Part shown: in pieces, positions 50,549-58,740 of the stretch
Position numbering within the stretch: the first letter of the stretch is position 1
Layout of the letters: the number at the start of each line of letters is the position of its first letter
NCBI GenBank assembly: GCA_041690355.1
Contig: JAWLHK010000009.1
Coordinates: forward strand, 62,001 to 126,000
Length of the DNA stretch: 64,000 nt
DNA from: JAWLHK01 sp041690355 [NCBI: bacterium]
Lineage (GTDB): Bacteria > J088 > JAWLBW01
Reading direction: 5' to 3'
The notes under the pieces: generated by a model
What the model was told of the DNA's origin: nothing
Databases searched by the model: none
The model's input: the letters and a program-made list of their open reading frames with translations, nothing else
Position numbers and translations under genes: made by a program

Positions 50549-52243
50549 ATGGCACTCCTGGCCGATACCATTCAAGACATTCAGCGTCTTCGCGAAATCG
50601 TCGGCGTCCTGTCCCGCTACGGGTTCGGCGAATTCTTCGAACGCATCAATCTCGGCCGTCTCGTACCCGGGCGCGCCCCCGCCGCGCCGGCGACCCCCGA
50701 GGCCCGGGCCCAGCGTCTGGTCGACGCCTTTCAGGAGCTGGGCCCCACCTTCATCAAGTTCGGCCAGATCCTGAGCGCGCGCCCCGACGCCCTGCCGGCC
50801 GAATACGTGAAGGCTCTGCAGCATCTGCAGGACAAAGTCGAGCCGGTGTCCTTCGAGGAGGCCCGCAAGGTCATCGAAGACGAGTTCCAGCGTCCGCTCG
50901 CCGACATTTTCGACCGGATCGAGGAAAAACCGATCGCCTCGGCCTCGATCGGCCAGGTGCACCGGGCCTGGCTCAAAGACGGCCAGATGGTCGCCGTCAA
51001 GGTTCAGCGTCCCGGCATCGACGAAATGATCCGCGCCGACGTGAACATCATGTACACCGTCGCCCGCCTGACCGAGAGCGTCATCGACCTGGACGTCGGC
51101 TACACGCCCACCGAGATCGTCGGCGATTTCGATCGGGCCATCCGCATGGAGCTCGACTTCGTCAACGAGGCGAACAACCTGCGCAAATTCACGGCCAACT
51201 TCCGCGAGAAGCCGTACATCCGCTTCCCCCGACCCTTCGACGAGCTCAGCGGCCGCAAGGTGCTGACGATGGAGTTCGTGCAGGGGGTCAAGATCAGCGA
51301 AGCCTTCGGCTGGACGCAGGAACGCCGCAAGCTCGTCTGCGACCGCTTTCTCGAAGCCGGCATCCAGATGATCTTCCAGGACGGCTTCTTTCATGGCGAC
51401 CCGCATCCGGGCAACATCTTCGTCACCGAAGAGTGCGAGATCATCTATCTGGACTGCGGCCTGGCCGGGTCGCTCCCGCGCCACCTCTCCGACGCCCTGT
51501 TGCAGCTGGTCGTCGCCGCCGCGGTCAAGGACGCCGGCACGGCGGCGCGCATCGTCTACAAGATCGGCGTGGCCGAAGAACGCATCAACCTGAACGATCT
51601 CAAGAACGACATTCAGGCAATCCTCGACAACTTTCTCTCGCAGAACTGGGGCGACGTTTCGGCTGGCGAGCTCCTGGGCGATTTGATGGAGCGCGGCGCA
51701 AAGTACGGCATCAAGCACCCGACCGAACTGGCCAGCCTGAGCAAGGCGCTGCTGAACGTCGAAGGGGTCGTGCGCGGCCTGTATCCGGAACTCGATCTGC
51801 TGCAGGCGGCCAAGCCCTACGCGACCAAGCTGTTCAACGACAAGATGCAGATGGACCACCTCAAGCCCGAGCTCGCCAAGCGGGCCTACGAGGTGTTCGG
51901 GCTGCTGCAGGATCTGCCGATGCAGCTCACGCAGCTCATGCTCGATCTCGAGAAGGGGCGCGTGAACGTCGTCGTGCAGAGCGAGGATATCCGCGCGCTG
52001 CAGGCGGCCCTGCGATCGCTGGCCATCACCTTGTTCTTCGGCATGCTCACGGCCGCCTTCGTCATGGGCGGCTTTGCGGCGCTCGGCGGCGCAACCGTTG
52101 GACCGCCGGGAACCGTGGTCGCCATCGGCGCCTTCGCGCTCAGCCTTGTCACCGGCGGCTTCGCGCTGGCTTGGCACATCATCGCCATCCGGCTGCGGCG
52201 GCCCAAGCTGACCGATCTGATCTCGAAACGCTTCTCCCGCTGA
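50549..52243 (+). CDS. UbiB/ABC1-family atypical kinase
   Basis: A 564-residue membrane-anchored member of the ABC1/ADCK/UbiB family that supports quinone synthesis by an ATPase activity. It has the family KFGQ motif (PTFIKFGQILSARPD), the Ala-rich loop ASIGQVHRA with VAVKVQRPG, and HGDPHPGNIF. The metal-binding motif is YLDCG where most members have LDFG. Two C-terminal helices (about 488-510 and 518-540) anchor it. It lies 35 bases after the GMC gene and 5 bases before the MBL gene, which links it to membrane redox chemistry here. Whether it serves quinone synthesis or this operon cannot be told. Confidence 0.9.
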   Translation: MALLADTIQDIQRLREIVGVLSRYGFGEFFERINLGRLVPGRAPAAPATPEARAQRLVDAFQELGPTFIKFGQILSARPDALPAEYVKALQHLQDKVEPVSFEEARKVIEDEFQRPLADIFDRIEEKPIASASIGQVHRAWLKDGQMVAVKVQRPGIDEMIRADVNIMYTVARLTESVIDLDVGYTPTEIVGDFDRAIRMELDFVNEANNLRKFTANFREKPYIRFPRPFDELSGRKVLTMEFVQGVKISEAFGWTQERRKLVCDRFLEAGIQMIFQDGFFHGDPHPGNIFVTEECEIIYLDCGLAGSLPRHLSDALLQLVVAAAVKDAGTAARIVYKIGVAEERINLNDLKNDIQAILDNFLSQNWGDVSAGELLGDLMERGAKYGIKHPTELASLSKALLNVEGVVRGLYPELDLLQAAKPYATKLFNDKMQMDHLKPELAKRAYEVFGLLQDLPMQLTQLMLDLEKGRVNVVVQSEDIRALQAALRSLAITLFFGMLTAAFVMGGFAALGGATVGPPGTVVAIGAFALSLVTGGFALAWHIIAIRLRRPKLTDLISKRFSR

Positions 52244-52248
52244 TCGCC

Positions 52249-53007
52249 ATGCACGAAGTGCACCAGATTCGCGCCGGGTTCGACAACACGTTCTATCTGG
52301 CGGGCGACGCCGCGCGCCGTACGGGGGTGCTCATCGACCCTTTCGACGGCGATTCGGCCCTGCAGGCGCTCGAACGGCTGGGCTGGACTCCGACAGCCGT
52401 CATCAACACGCACGGGCACTGGGATCACGTCGGGGGGAACGATGCGGTGCGCGAACGCTACGGGGTTCCAATCTACGCCCATCCGCTCGAAGAGGTTCCG
52501 CACAGTTTGCCGCTGGAGCAGACGGTAACCCTGGCCGGAACGGACTATCAGGTGCTCCACACACCGGGTCACCGGCCGGGGCATGTCTTCCTGTACGGCG
52601 CGGGAAACGTCTTCGTAGGCGATACGCTCTTCATCGCCGGGAGCGGCAATCCGAACTTCGGCGGCGACGTTGACGCGCTTTACGAAACCTTCGTCCGCCT
52701 TGCCGCCCTGCCCGACGATACCCGGGTGCTGCCGGGACACGACTACGCGGCCAAGAACCTGCGTTTCTCGCTCGCTCGCGAACCCGAAAACGCGGCCGTC
52801 ATCGAAGCGGCTCGCGCGCGCTACGCGGCCGAACCCGAAGCGGCCCTGCATGCAACGACGATCGGCGATGAAAAACGCTGGAATGTCTTTTTGCGTCTGG
52901 CCGAACCGGCCGTTCGCAGCCGGCTCGTCTCCGAAGGGCACGTCGCTGCCGCGGACGACGAGCGCGCCGTGTTCCGCGCCTTGCGTGGCCTGCGCAACAC
53001 GTTCTGA
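52249..53007 (+). CDS. Metallo-beta-lactamase fold hydrolase, glyoxalase II-like
   Basis: A 252-residue metallo-hydrolase with the HxHxDH zinc motif in NTHGHWDHVGGN (about 60-70), TPGHRPGH, VGDTLFIAGSG and LPGHDYA. The layout resembles hydroxyacylglutathione hydrolase, including a short C-terminal part with LAREPENAAV. A thioester or lactone substrate is likely. It begins 5 bases after the UbiB gene and ends the operon, so it may hydrolyse a lactone or ester product of the GMC enzyme. That is an inference. Confidence 0.87.
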   Translation: MHEVHQIRAGFDNTFYLAGDAARRTGVLIDPFDGDSALQALERLGWTPTAVINTHGHWDHVGGNDAVRERYGVPIYAHPLEEVPHSLPLEQTVTLAGTDYQVLHTPGHRPGHVFLYGAGNVFVGDTLFIAGSGNPNFGGDVDALYETFVRLAALPDDTRVLPGHDYAAKNLRFSLAREPENAAVIEAARARYAAEPEAALHATTIGDEKRWNVFLRLAEPAVRSRLVSEGHVAAADDERAVFRALRGLRNTF

Positions 53008-53016
53008 GCGACGCGG

Positions 53017-53808
53017 TTATTCCACCAGACCGGGCTGGATGTCGCTCAGGACGTCGTAGAACGGATCGCGCTTCTCGCCGCTTTCAATGGTGCGGATCAG
53101 CTCGACGGCTTTGCGCTTGCTCGTCTCGTACGTGAAGTACTGAATCTCGGTTTCCGGCTTCATGGCAGGAATTTTTCTCAGTTCCGCTATCGCCTCTTCG
53201 TTGCGCCCCGCCGCCCAGAGCAGGTCGGCGATGTAGAGGTTGTACAGGGTCTGGTTCGGCGCCCGTTTGCGCGCCTGCAGCACGTACTCCATGGCCTTCA
53301 CGTGATCCCCGATGCTGACCGGGAATCCGGGGAGTACCGTGTGCACCCGCCCCAGCTGCCCAAGGGCGCTGCCGTCGAGGTAGGCCGGGTTGAGCTCGGC
53401 GCTCTTTTCGAAGGCGCGCTTGATTTCGGGAATGAGCTGCAGGGAATTGAGCACGCCGCGCGTGAGCCCGGCGAGTCCCAGCCCCGCCCCGAGCCAGTGC
53501 CATCCCTCGGCGCCGTCAGGGCGAATCTGAATCGCCTCCTTGGCGTATTTCACGCAGATCCGGGCGTACCCGAGCCGGCGTTTGTTGCTCTCCTTCTCGA
53601 GCCGCCAGGCGTAAAAGGCCAGCTGCGAGGTGCGCACGCGAAGATCGTAATCCTTCGGGCTGGCGTCGGCCGCCTTGCTGAAGGCCCCGATCAGCTGCTC
53701 GACCCGCTTCTGCTGAACGGTGTCTTCCCATTTGTACTCGGGAGCCGCCGCCCGGGCCGGGACGGCCGCCAGCAGCAGGACGGCGAGAATCGAAACAAGA
53801 ACGCGCAT
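53017..53808 (-). CDS. TatT-like secreted helical-repeat protein, paralogue 1
   Basis: A 263-residue exported protein with a Sec signal (1 to about 23, cleavage near ARA-AA). The mature part is helical repeats with the core EGWHWLGAGLGLAGLT, GVLNSLQL and FEKSAELNPAYLDGSALGQL, then LPGFPVSIGDH. This resembles TatT (Tp0956-type) proteins linked to TRAP transporters, but no TRAP genes are in the window. It ends with the tail RDPFYDV, SDIQPGLVE, shared with its two paralogues at 55668 and 56467. It is convergent with the MBL gene. The ATG at 53808 starts a proper signal peptide. Confidence 0.78.
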   Translation of the reverse strand: MRVLVSILAVLLLAAVPARAAAPEYKWEDTVQQKRVEQLIGAFSKAADASPKDYDLRVRTSQLAFYAWRLEKESNKRRLGYARICVKYAKEAIQIRPDGAEGWHWLGAGLGLAGLTRGVLNSLQLIPEIKRAFEKSAELNPAYLDGSALGQLGRVHTVLPGFPVSIGDHVKAMEYVLQARKRAPNQTLYNLYIADLLWAAGRNEEAIAELRKIPAMKPETEIQYFTYETSKRKAVELIRTIESGEKRDPFYDVLSDIQPGLVE

Positions 53809-53944
53809 GGTATGTCGGCTCAAACTGCGAAACAAAAATCGCCAGCACTATACCATGCGCGGCCCCGGCCTGGCGAGTTCCCGCCGGGGGCACGCAGCCG
53901 AAGTCGGCCCCCTTAGTGGCGGCGGCCCGCCCGCGACCCTCACC

Positions 53945-54652
53945 TCACCGCTCGGGGAGCCCGTTGTCGGCAACGGGTTTCCGGGCGAGGTCGACGCCGA
54001 GCCACTTCTCGTACAGGCGCGCGTATGGGTGATCAAGCGCATCGGAGGTCGGGTGCAGCCAGCCGCCGAAGCCGAGAACGGAGGCCACGAGCAGCACGGC
54101 CACGGCGCCGACCGGAATCCAGAACCGCCTGCCCTCGCGCCAACGCGGTGAGACCCGGATGCGCAACATACCAAGGGCATAGAGCAGACCGTTGGCGCCG
54201 TGGTAGAGTCCTGCCAGCGCGAGCAGCAGGTAATACGGATAGAAGAAGAACGGCTGCCACCAGAGGGCGAAGGCGACCCCCTCGAACTCGGGCGCGACCC
54301 CGAAGAGTACCTGCGGCCCGCGCACGGCGGCAATGTGCCCGAAGATGACGAGCGCAAGAAACCAGGCCGACCACCGGTGCAGCCGCATGCGCCAGGGGAC
54401 GCCGGCGGCCGGCCGGCGCCGCCGGGCGCGCAGGACACCCGCCGACAGGTGAACAACGAGCGGAACCAGAATCAGTCCGAACTCCACGAGCGGAAAGCGA
54501 TACCAGGGCCCGACCGCCGCCTGAAACCGCTCGTACCAGGCTTCGCTGAATGCGGCGAGCGCCGTATTCGCGAGATGCACCGCCAGAAAGACGGCGAAAA
54601 GGACCCCCGAGACCGCCTGCGCGCGGACCAGCGTTTCGTTTTGGACAGCCAT
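53945..54652 (-). CDS. Orphan cytochrome b, succinate dehydrogenase SdhC-like
   Basis: A 235-residue protein with five membrane helices. His26, His68, His106 and His151 lie in or next to helices (FLAVHLANT, VVHLSAGV, FGHIAAV and GLYHGANG), the pattern of a di-heme b-type anchor like type B succinate dehydrogenase or fumarate reductase. No flavoprotein or iron-sulfur subunit gene is nearby. It could carry electrons for a different partner, perhaps the GMC enzyme, though nothing proves this. AGGAG precedes the ATG. It is divergent from the sigma factor, with only 56 bases between. Confidence 0.72.
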   Translation of the reverse strand: MAVQNETLVRAQAVSGVLFAVFLAVHLANTALAAFSEAWYERFQAAVGPWYRFPLVEFGLILVPLVVHLSAGVLRARRRRPAAGVPWRMRLHRWSAWFLALVIFGHIAAVRGPQVLFGVAPEFEGVAFALWWQPFFFYPYYLLLALAGLYHGANGLLYALGMLRIRVSPRWREGRRFWIPVGAVAVLLVASVLGFGGWLHPTSDALDHPYARLYEKWLGVDLARKPVADNGLPER

Positions 54653-54708
54653 GTGCATTCTCCTCTTCAGCATGGTTTTATAGAGAAGACTGCCGAACAT
54701 CCGGATTT

Positions 54709-55662
54709 GTGACAGAAGGCTCTAAAATTGTGGGTGCCTCCCCCGATACAGACCGAACCAGCAAGCCGACGCCGGTACCGCCCGACGGGTTTCTGACCGA
54801 ACGGAGGCGGCTGCAGGCCCTCGCCTACAACATGACCGGCTCGGTCGCAACGGCCGAAGATATCGTGCAGGATGCGTGGCTGCGCTGGCAGACCGTCGAC
54901 TCGTCGGCCGTCGACAGCCCCCGGGCCTATCTGTACCGCATCGTCGTTAATCTGGCCACCACGGCTCTCGCGCGCCAGAAGCGGGAGCGGGACGGGTATC
55001 CCGGCGAGTGGCTGCCCGAGCCGTGGGTCACCCCCTGGGTACCCGGCGCCGACGACGCGGCCGAAGCGCGAGAACTCGCCTCGCTGGCGGTGCTGCACCT
55101 GCTCGACCGCCTGGGCCCCGCCGAGCGCAGCGTCTTCGTCCTGCGCACCTGCCTCGAAATGAGTTATGACGAGATCGCCCCTGTGCTCGGCAAGTCGGCG
55201 GCCGCCTGCCGGCAGATTGACTCCCGGGCGCGCCGCCGTCTCGGCCCCCTGCCCGATCGCGCCATGAACATCGAGGCCCGCGCCGGGGTCGTGCAGGCCT
55301 TCATGGCCGCGCTCGCCGGCGAAGACAAGGCCGGACTGCTTGCCCTGCTCACCGACGACGCCGTGGTCGTGCAGGACGGCGGCGGCAAGGTGCGCGCGGC
55401 GCGCAACATCGTGCGCAGCGCCGAGTTCGCGGCGCGCCTTTTTCTCGGCCTCTGGCGCAAGCGAGCCGCCGAAACAACTTACCTGCCGTGCGTCGTCAAC
55501 GGCGACCTGGGAATGGCCGAGTTCCATGGCGAGCGGCTGCACAGTGTATCGGCCATCCACTTCCGGGGCGGGCGGATTTTCGGAATCTACTCGGTCGTCG
55601 CTCCAGCGAAGCTCGATGCGGCGCGGCAGAGCCCGGCCTTCACGCCGCCTGACGCAGCCTGA
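54709..55662 (+). CDS. ECF41-type sigma factor with SnoaL-like C-terminal domain
   Basis: A 317-residue extracytoplasmic-function sigma factor. Sigma region 2 is near the N-terminus (LQALAYNMTGSVATAEDIVQDAWLRW). The linker GEWLPEPW matches the conserved linker motif of this group, and region 4 (LGPAERSVFVLR, then SYDEIAPVLGKSAAACRQI) follows. The C-terminal NTF2/SnoaL-like domain has the ECF41 signature DGGGK. The second signature, NPDKL, is degenerate (VAPAKL). In this group the C-terminal domain controls activity in place of an anti-sigma factor. The start is uncertain: GTG at 54709, or GTG at 54730 with AGAAGG upstream. Confidence 0.85.
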   Translation: MTEGSKIVGASPDTDRTSKPTPVPPDGFLTERRRLQALAYNMTGSVATAEDIVQDAWLRWQTVDSSAVDSPRAYLYRIVVNLATTALARQKRERDGYPGEWLPEPWVTPWVPGADDAAEARELASLAVLHLLDRLGPAERSVFVLRTCLEMSYDEIAPVLGKSAAACRQIDSRARRRLGPLPDRAMNIEARAGVVQAFMAALAGEDKAGLLALLTDDAVVVQDGGGKVRAARNIVRSAEFAARLFLGLWRKRAAETTYLPCVVNGDLGMAEFHGERLHSVSAIHFRGGRIFGIYSVVAPAKLDAARQSPAFTPPDAA

Positions 55663-55667
55663 GCAGC

Positions 55668-56462
55668 CTACTGCGCGAGGCCCGGCGGGATGTCGCTGAC
55701 GACGTCAAAGAAGGGGTCGCGTTTTTCACGCGCGAGAATGCGCTGCCGCATTTCGGCGACTTTGTTGCGGCTCGTCTCGGCGATGAAGTACTGGATCTCG
55801 CTGGCGGGCTTGAGCGCCGCGAAGCGATCCAGCTCTGCCAGGGCCTCGTCGAAGCGTCCCCCGGCCCAGAGCAGGTCGGCGGCATAGAGATAGTGCACAG
55901 GCTGCACCCCGCCGCTGCGCCGTTTGGCCTCGGTCACCCGCAACAGGGCCGTCTTGTGATCGCCGATGCTGATGGGAAACCCCGGCACGACCGTGTAAAG
56001 CCGCCCCAGCTGCGCTAAAGCACTGGCGTCCAGGTAACCGGGATCCAGTTCGGCGCTCTTTTCGAAGACCCGACGAACGTCGGGCACCAGCTGCAGCGAA
56101 TTGAGCACGCCGCGCGTGAGCCCGGCGGCGCCGAGCCCCACCCCGAGCCAGTGCCATCCCTCGGCCCGTTCGGGCCCGATGCGAACCGCCGCGCGGCTCA
56201 TGCGCACGCACGCCTCGGCCAGAGACAGCCGCCTGCGGTTGTCGGTCTTTTCGAGACGCCAGGCGTAAAAGGCGAACGTCGCCGCCTTCACGTGCACTTC
56301 GTAATCGTCGGGCCGGCTGCGGGCCTGGTTCATGAAGCCGGTAAGCAGGGCGTCGACTTTGGCCGGATTCAGCAGATCGGGCCAGCGGTAGCCCGCGGCG
56401 TCCGCATCCCGGGGCAGCAGGGCCAGCAACACGGCCAGCAACAGCGGCGCGGCCCGTACCAT
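55668..56462 (-). CDS. TatT-like secreted helical-repeat protein, paralogue 2
   Basis: A 264-residue exported protein with a Sec signal (1 to about 22, cleavage near ADA-AG). It shares the core EGWHWLGVGLGAAGLT, GVLNSLQL, FEKSAELDPGYLDASAL and PGFPISIGDH, plus the tail RDPFFDV, SDIPPGLAQ, with the paralogues at 53017 and 56467. It starts 4 bases after the stop of paralogue 3, so the pair is cotranscribed and probably arose by tandem duplication. It is convergent with the sigma factor, 5 bases away. Confidence 0.78.
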   Translation of the reverse strand: MVRAAPLLLAVLLALLPRDADAAGYRWPDLLNPAKVDALLTGFMNQARSRPDDYEVHVKAATFAFYAWRLEKTDNRRRLSLAEACVRMSRAAVRIGPERAEGWHWLGVGLGAAGLTRGVLNSLQLVPDVRRVFEKSAELDPGYLDASALAQLGRLYTVVPGFPISIGDHKTALLRVTEAKRRSGGVQPVHYLYAADLLWAGGRFDEALAELDRFAALKPASEIQYFIAETSRNKVAEMRQRILAREKRDPFFDVVSDIPPGLAQ

Positions 56463-56466
56463 CAGG

Positions 56467-57300
56467 CTACCGCACCAGCCCCGGCTGAAAATCGCCGATG
56501 ACGTCGTAGAACGGATCCCGGCGCGCATCCGAGCGGATGAGCGCCTCCATCTCGGCCGCCTTGTCTTTGCTCACTTCGTAGACGAAATACTGGATTTCAT
56601 TCTCGACCGGTACGTTGACCATTTTGAGATGCTTCAAGGCTTCTTCTTCTTTGCCGGCCGCCCAGAGAACGTCGGCGATGTACATGTGGTGCAGCGACTG
56701 GTTCCCCTTCGAACGGGTCAGCGCCTCGTTCAGCAGTTCGAGCGCCTTCTTGTGATCGCCGATGCTGATGGGAAAGCCGGGGACCATCGTGTACAGGCGC
56801 GCCAGCTGCAGAAGCGCAGAGCCTTCAAGGTAATTCGGATTGAGCTCGATGCTGCGCTCGAAAGCGCGCTTGATCTCGGGCACCAGCTGCAGAGAATTGA
56901 GCACACCCTGCGTCAGGCCGATCGTGCCCAGGCCGGCGCCGTACCAGTGCCACCCCTCGGCCCCGTCCGGCCGCAGTTCGGTGGCCGTCTTGCCGAGCTG
57001 GGTCATGAGCTTCGCCATGCGCAGCTTCTTGGCGACGTCTTTCTTCTCGAGGCGCCAGGCATAGAAGGCCAGCTGCGCCGTGCGGCAGGCCAGGTCGTAA
57101 TCCTTCGGATGGGCCCGAACGGCGCCAAGATATTCGGTCAACAGGACGTCGACGCGATCAGGCTGGGTCGTCTCAGCCCATTTGTACGCGCGCGGCACCG
57201 CGCCGGCCGGTGACACACCGAAAACGGCGAACACGGCGCTCAGAGCCAGGACGACGATCGCGCGGTTCGGTATGGCGGGGAACTTCCTTCCGGCTTCCAC
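56467..57300 (-). CDS. TatT-like secreted helical-repeat protein, paralogue 3
   Basis: A 277-residue exported protein with a Sec signal (hydrophobic AIVVLALSAVFAVFG, cleavage near AGA-VP). It shares the core EGWHWYGAGLGTIGLT, GVLNSLQL, FERSIELNPNYLEGSAL and PGFPISIGDH, plus the tail RDPFYDV, GDFQPGLVR. The GTG at 57300 is preferred because GGAGGGG lies 5 bases upstream; an ATG at 57330 has no Shine-Dalgarno. It follows the unknown Cys-rich gene closely and precedes paralogue 2 by 4 bases, at the end of a long minus-strand operon. Confidence 0.78.
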   Translation of the reverse strand: MEAGRKFPAIPNRAIVVLALSAVFAVFGVSPAGAVPRAYKWAETTQPDRVDVLLTEYLGAVRAHPKDYDLACRTAQLAFYAWRLEKKDVAKKLRMAKLMTQLGKTATELRPDGAEGWHWYGAGLGTIGLTQGVLNSLQLVPEIKRAFERSIELNPNYLEGSALLQLARLYTMVPGFPISIGDHKKALELLNEALTRSKGNQSLHHMYIADVLWAAGKEEEALKHLKMVNVPVENEIQYFVYEVSKDKAAEMEALIRSDARRDPFYDVIGDFQPGLVR

Positions 57301-57333
57301 TCGGGCCCCTCCGGGTACGGATTCGGGCATACT

Positions 57334-58032
57334 TTACCACGCGGGGGGTCCCAGCTCCAAACCGGTCAGCGCCCCGTGGCAGGTCGACATGCTCGCCAGC
57401 AGGATGCGCCCCGCGGGCCCGCCGCGGATACGTTCGCGCGCCGCCAGGAAAGCGGCGGCCGGCACGGTGCCCACGCCGAACCGCCAGTGCAGGCAGGGAA
57501 AAGCGAGAACCGTGTCGAAGCCCGCCGCCCGTGCATAAGGGTAGACCGAATCGCGCAGGTCCCATGCCTTGGGTCCGCGGGTCGCCGGACAGCGCGGCGG
57601 CTCGATGCAATGCACCGGGCAGGTCCAGTCGGCGAAGCTCACATACCGCTGGTCTTCTCCTGCGGCCTGATCGTATCGGGTCCCCTCTCCCATCGGCGCA
57701 AGGGGGGCAGAACCCAGGTTGCGGCCGGCCGCAGCCGCTTCGAGGCGCAGCCAGTCGGCCACGAGAGCGCCTTGAAAGGGGGATGGAACGAGGTGGTCGC
57801 CGGGTCCGATTTCACCGGCGGCCACCGCCCCGGCAATCAGCTGCGCCCACTCGCCGACTCGGAGCGAGAGGGAATCGGCCGGATCGCGATCGACCCATGC
57901 GCGGCAGTGCGAATCGCGGTCGAGAAGAATCCAGCGGCTGGGCGGGAGTTTTCCATGATCGCGCGCCTTGCGCAGCTGGCGCACATAGCCCGAACCGTAG
58001 CATCCTCCGCCGATGATCCAGACGTTGACCAT
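57334..58032 (-). CDS. Unknown Rossmann-like protein with a Cys cluster
   Basis: A 232-residue soluble protein. The N-terminus VWIIGGGCYGSGYVRQL and the acidic turn WILLDRD look like a nucleotide-binding Rossmann fold. The C-terminal half has CPVHCIEPPRCP (three Cys and a His), followed by ARAAGFDTVLAFPCLHWRFG. The Cys/His set could bind zinc or an iron-sulfur cluster. I do not recognise the family or function. It lies in the minus-strand run between the PduO-type enzyme and the TatT-like pair. Confidence 0.65.
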   Translation of the reverse strand: MVNVWIIGGGCYGSGYVRQLRKARDHGKLPPSRWILLDRDSHCRAWVDRDPADSLSLRVGEWAQLIAGAVAAGEIGPGDHLVPSPFQGALVADWLRLEAAAAGRNLGSAPLAPMGEGTRYDQAAGEDQRYVSFADWTCPVHCIEPPRCPATRGPKAWDLRDSVYPYARAAGFDTVLAFPCLHWRFGVGTVPAAAFLAARERIRGGPAGRILLASMSTCHGALTGLELGPPAW

Positions 58033-58086
58033 GGCCATCAGGGTAGCACGTACCGCACTTCGGCCGCGGGAGGACGCGCGCGGATC

Positions 58087-58707
58087 CTATTTACGCTTGC
58101 GGGCGGCCTTGCTCGGCCCCTTCGCGAGGCCGCTCTGCCAGAGAAATTCCGGCTCGCCGTACTGCATGCCGACCCACCGGCCGAGCACGAACAGAAAGTC
58201 ACTCAGCCGGTTCAGGTAGCGCAGCGCTTCGGAGCGCACGGCCTCTGCACGGCTGAGGGCGAGCACGACCCGCTCGGCCCGCCGGCACACCGTTCGCGCG
58301 AGATGAAGGTGCGCATGCACCGGCCCCCCGCCGGGAAGGATGAAGGACTTCAGCGGCGGGAGTTCGGGGGTCCACGCATCCATGCAGGCTTCAAGATGAT
58401 CGATATCTTCGGCGCCGACCCTGGGCATCCCGTCCACCAGGTCTTCGGGCAGGCAGGCCAGCTCGCTCCCCAGATCGAAAAGCGCCTGCTGCACGATCTG
58501 CAGCTCGCGTTCAACGCGCTCGGTGACCGGACCCGCGCCGCGTGCGAGATTGTGCGCGCGTACCAGACCGAGCGTTGCGTTCAGCTCGTCGATCGTCCCG
58601 TAGGACTCGATGCGCAGACTGTCTTTGGGTACCCGCGCGCCACCGACGAGCGACGTCTCGCCGCTGTCTCCCGTGCGTGTGTAAACCTTGGTGATGCGAA
58701 TGGCCAT
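58087..58707 (-). CDS. PduO-type ATP:cob(I)alamin adenosyltransferase
   Basis: Makes adenosylcobalamin from ATP and cob(I)alamin. The 206-residue protein has the N-terminal KVYTRTGDSGETSLVGG, SYGTIDELNATLG, and FILPGGGPVHAHLHLARTVCRRAER, with NRLSDFLFVLGR near the C-terminus. All active-site regions of the PduO/MMAB family are kept. The product is the cofactor of the methylmalonyl-CoA mutase at 19903. No Shine-Dalgarno precedes the ATG, and TACGAT ends 8 bases before it. Confidence 0.92.
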   Translation of the reverse strand: MAIRITKVYTRTGDSGETSLVGGARVPKDSLRIESYGTIDELNATLGLVRAHNLARGAGPVTERVERELQIVQQALFDLGSELACLPEDLVDGMPRVGAEDIDHLEACMDAWTPELPPLKSFILPGGGPVHAHLHLARTVCRRAERVVLALSRAEAVRSEALRYLNRLSDFLFVLGRWVGMQYGEPEFLWQSGLAKGPSKAARKRK

Positions 58708-58740
58708 ATGGATTGATCGTACCCGATGCCGCCGCGGCGG

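Noticed and set aside
48153-50555. Long minus-strand frame opposite the GMC operon
   Set aside because: It covers two clearly coding plus-strand genes and the pyrimidine-rich repeat; no domain is visible.
50506-52248. Long upstream extension of the MBL hydrolase frame
   Set aside because: The extension overlaps the UbiB gene in another frame. The family-like start MHEVHQIRAG at 52249 is right after the UbiB stop.
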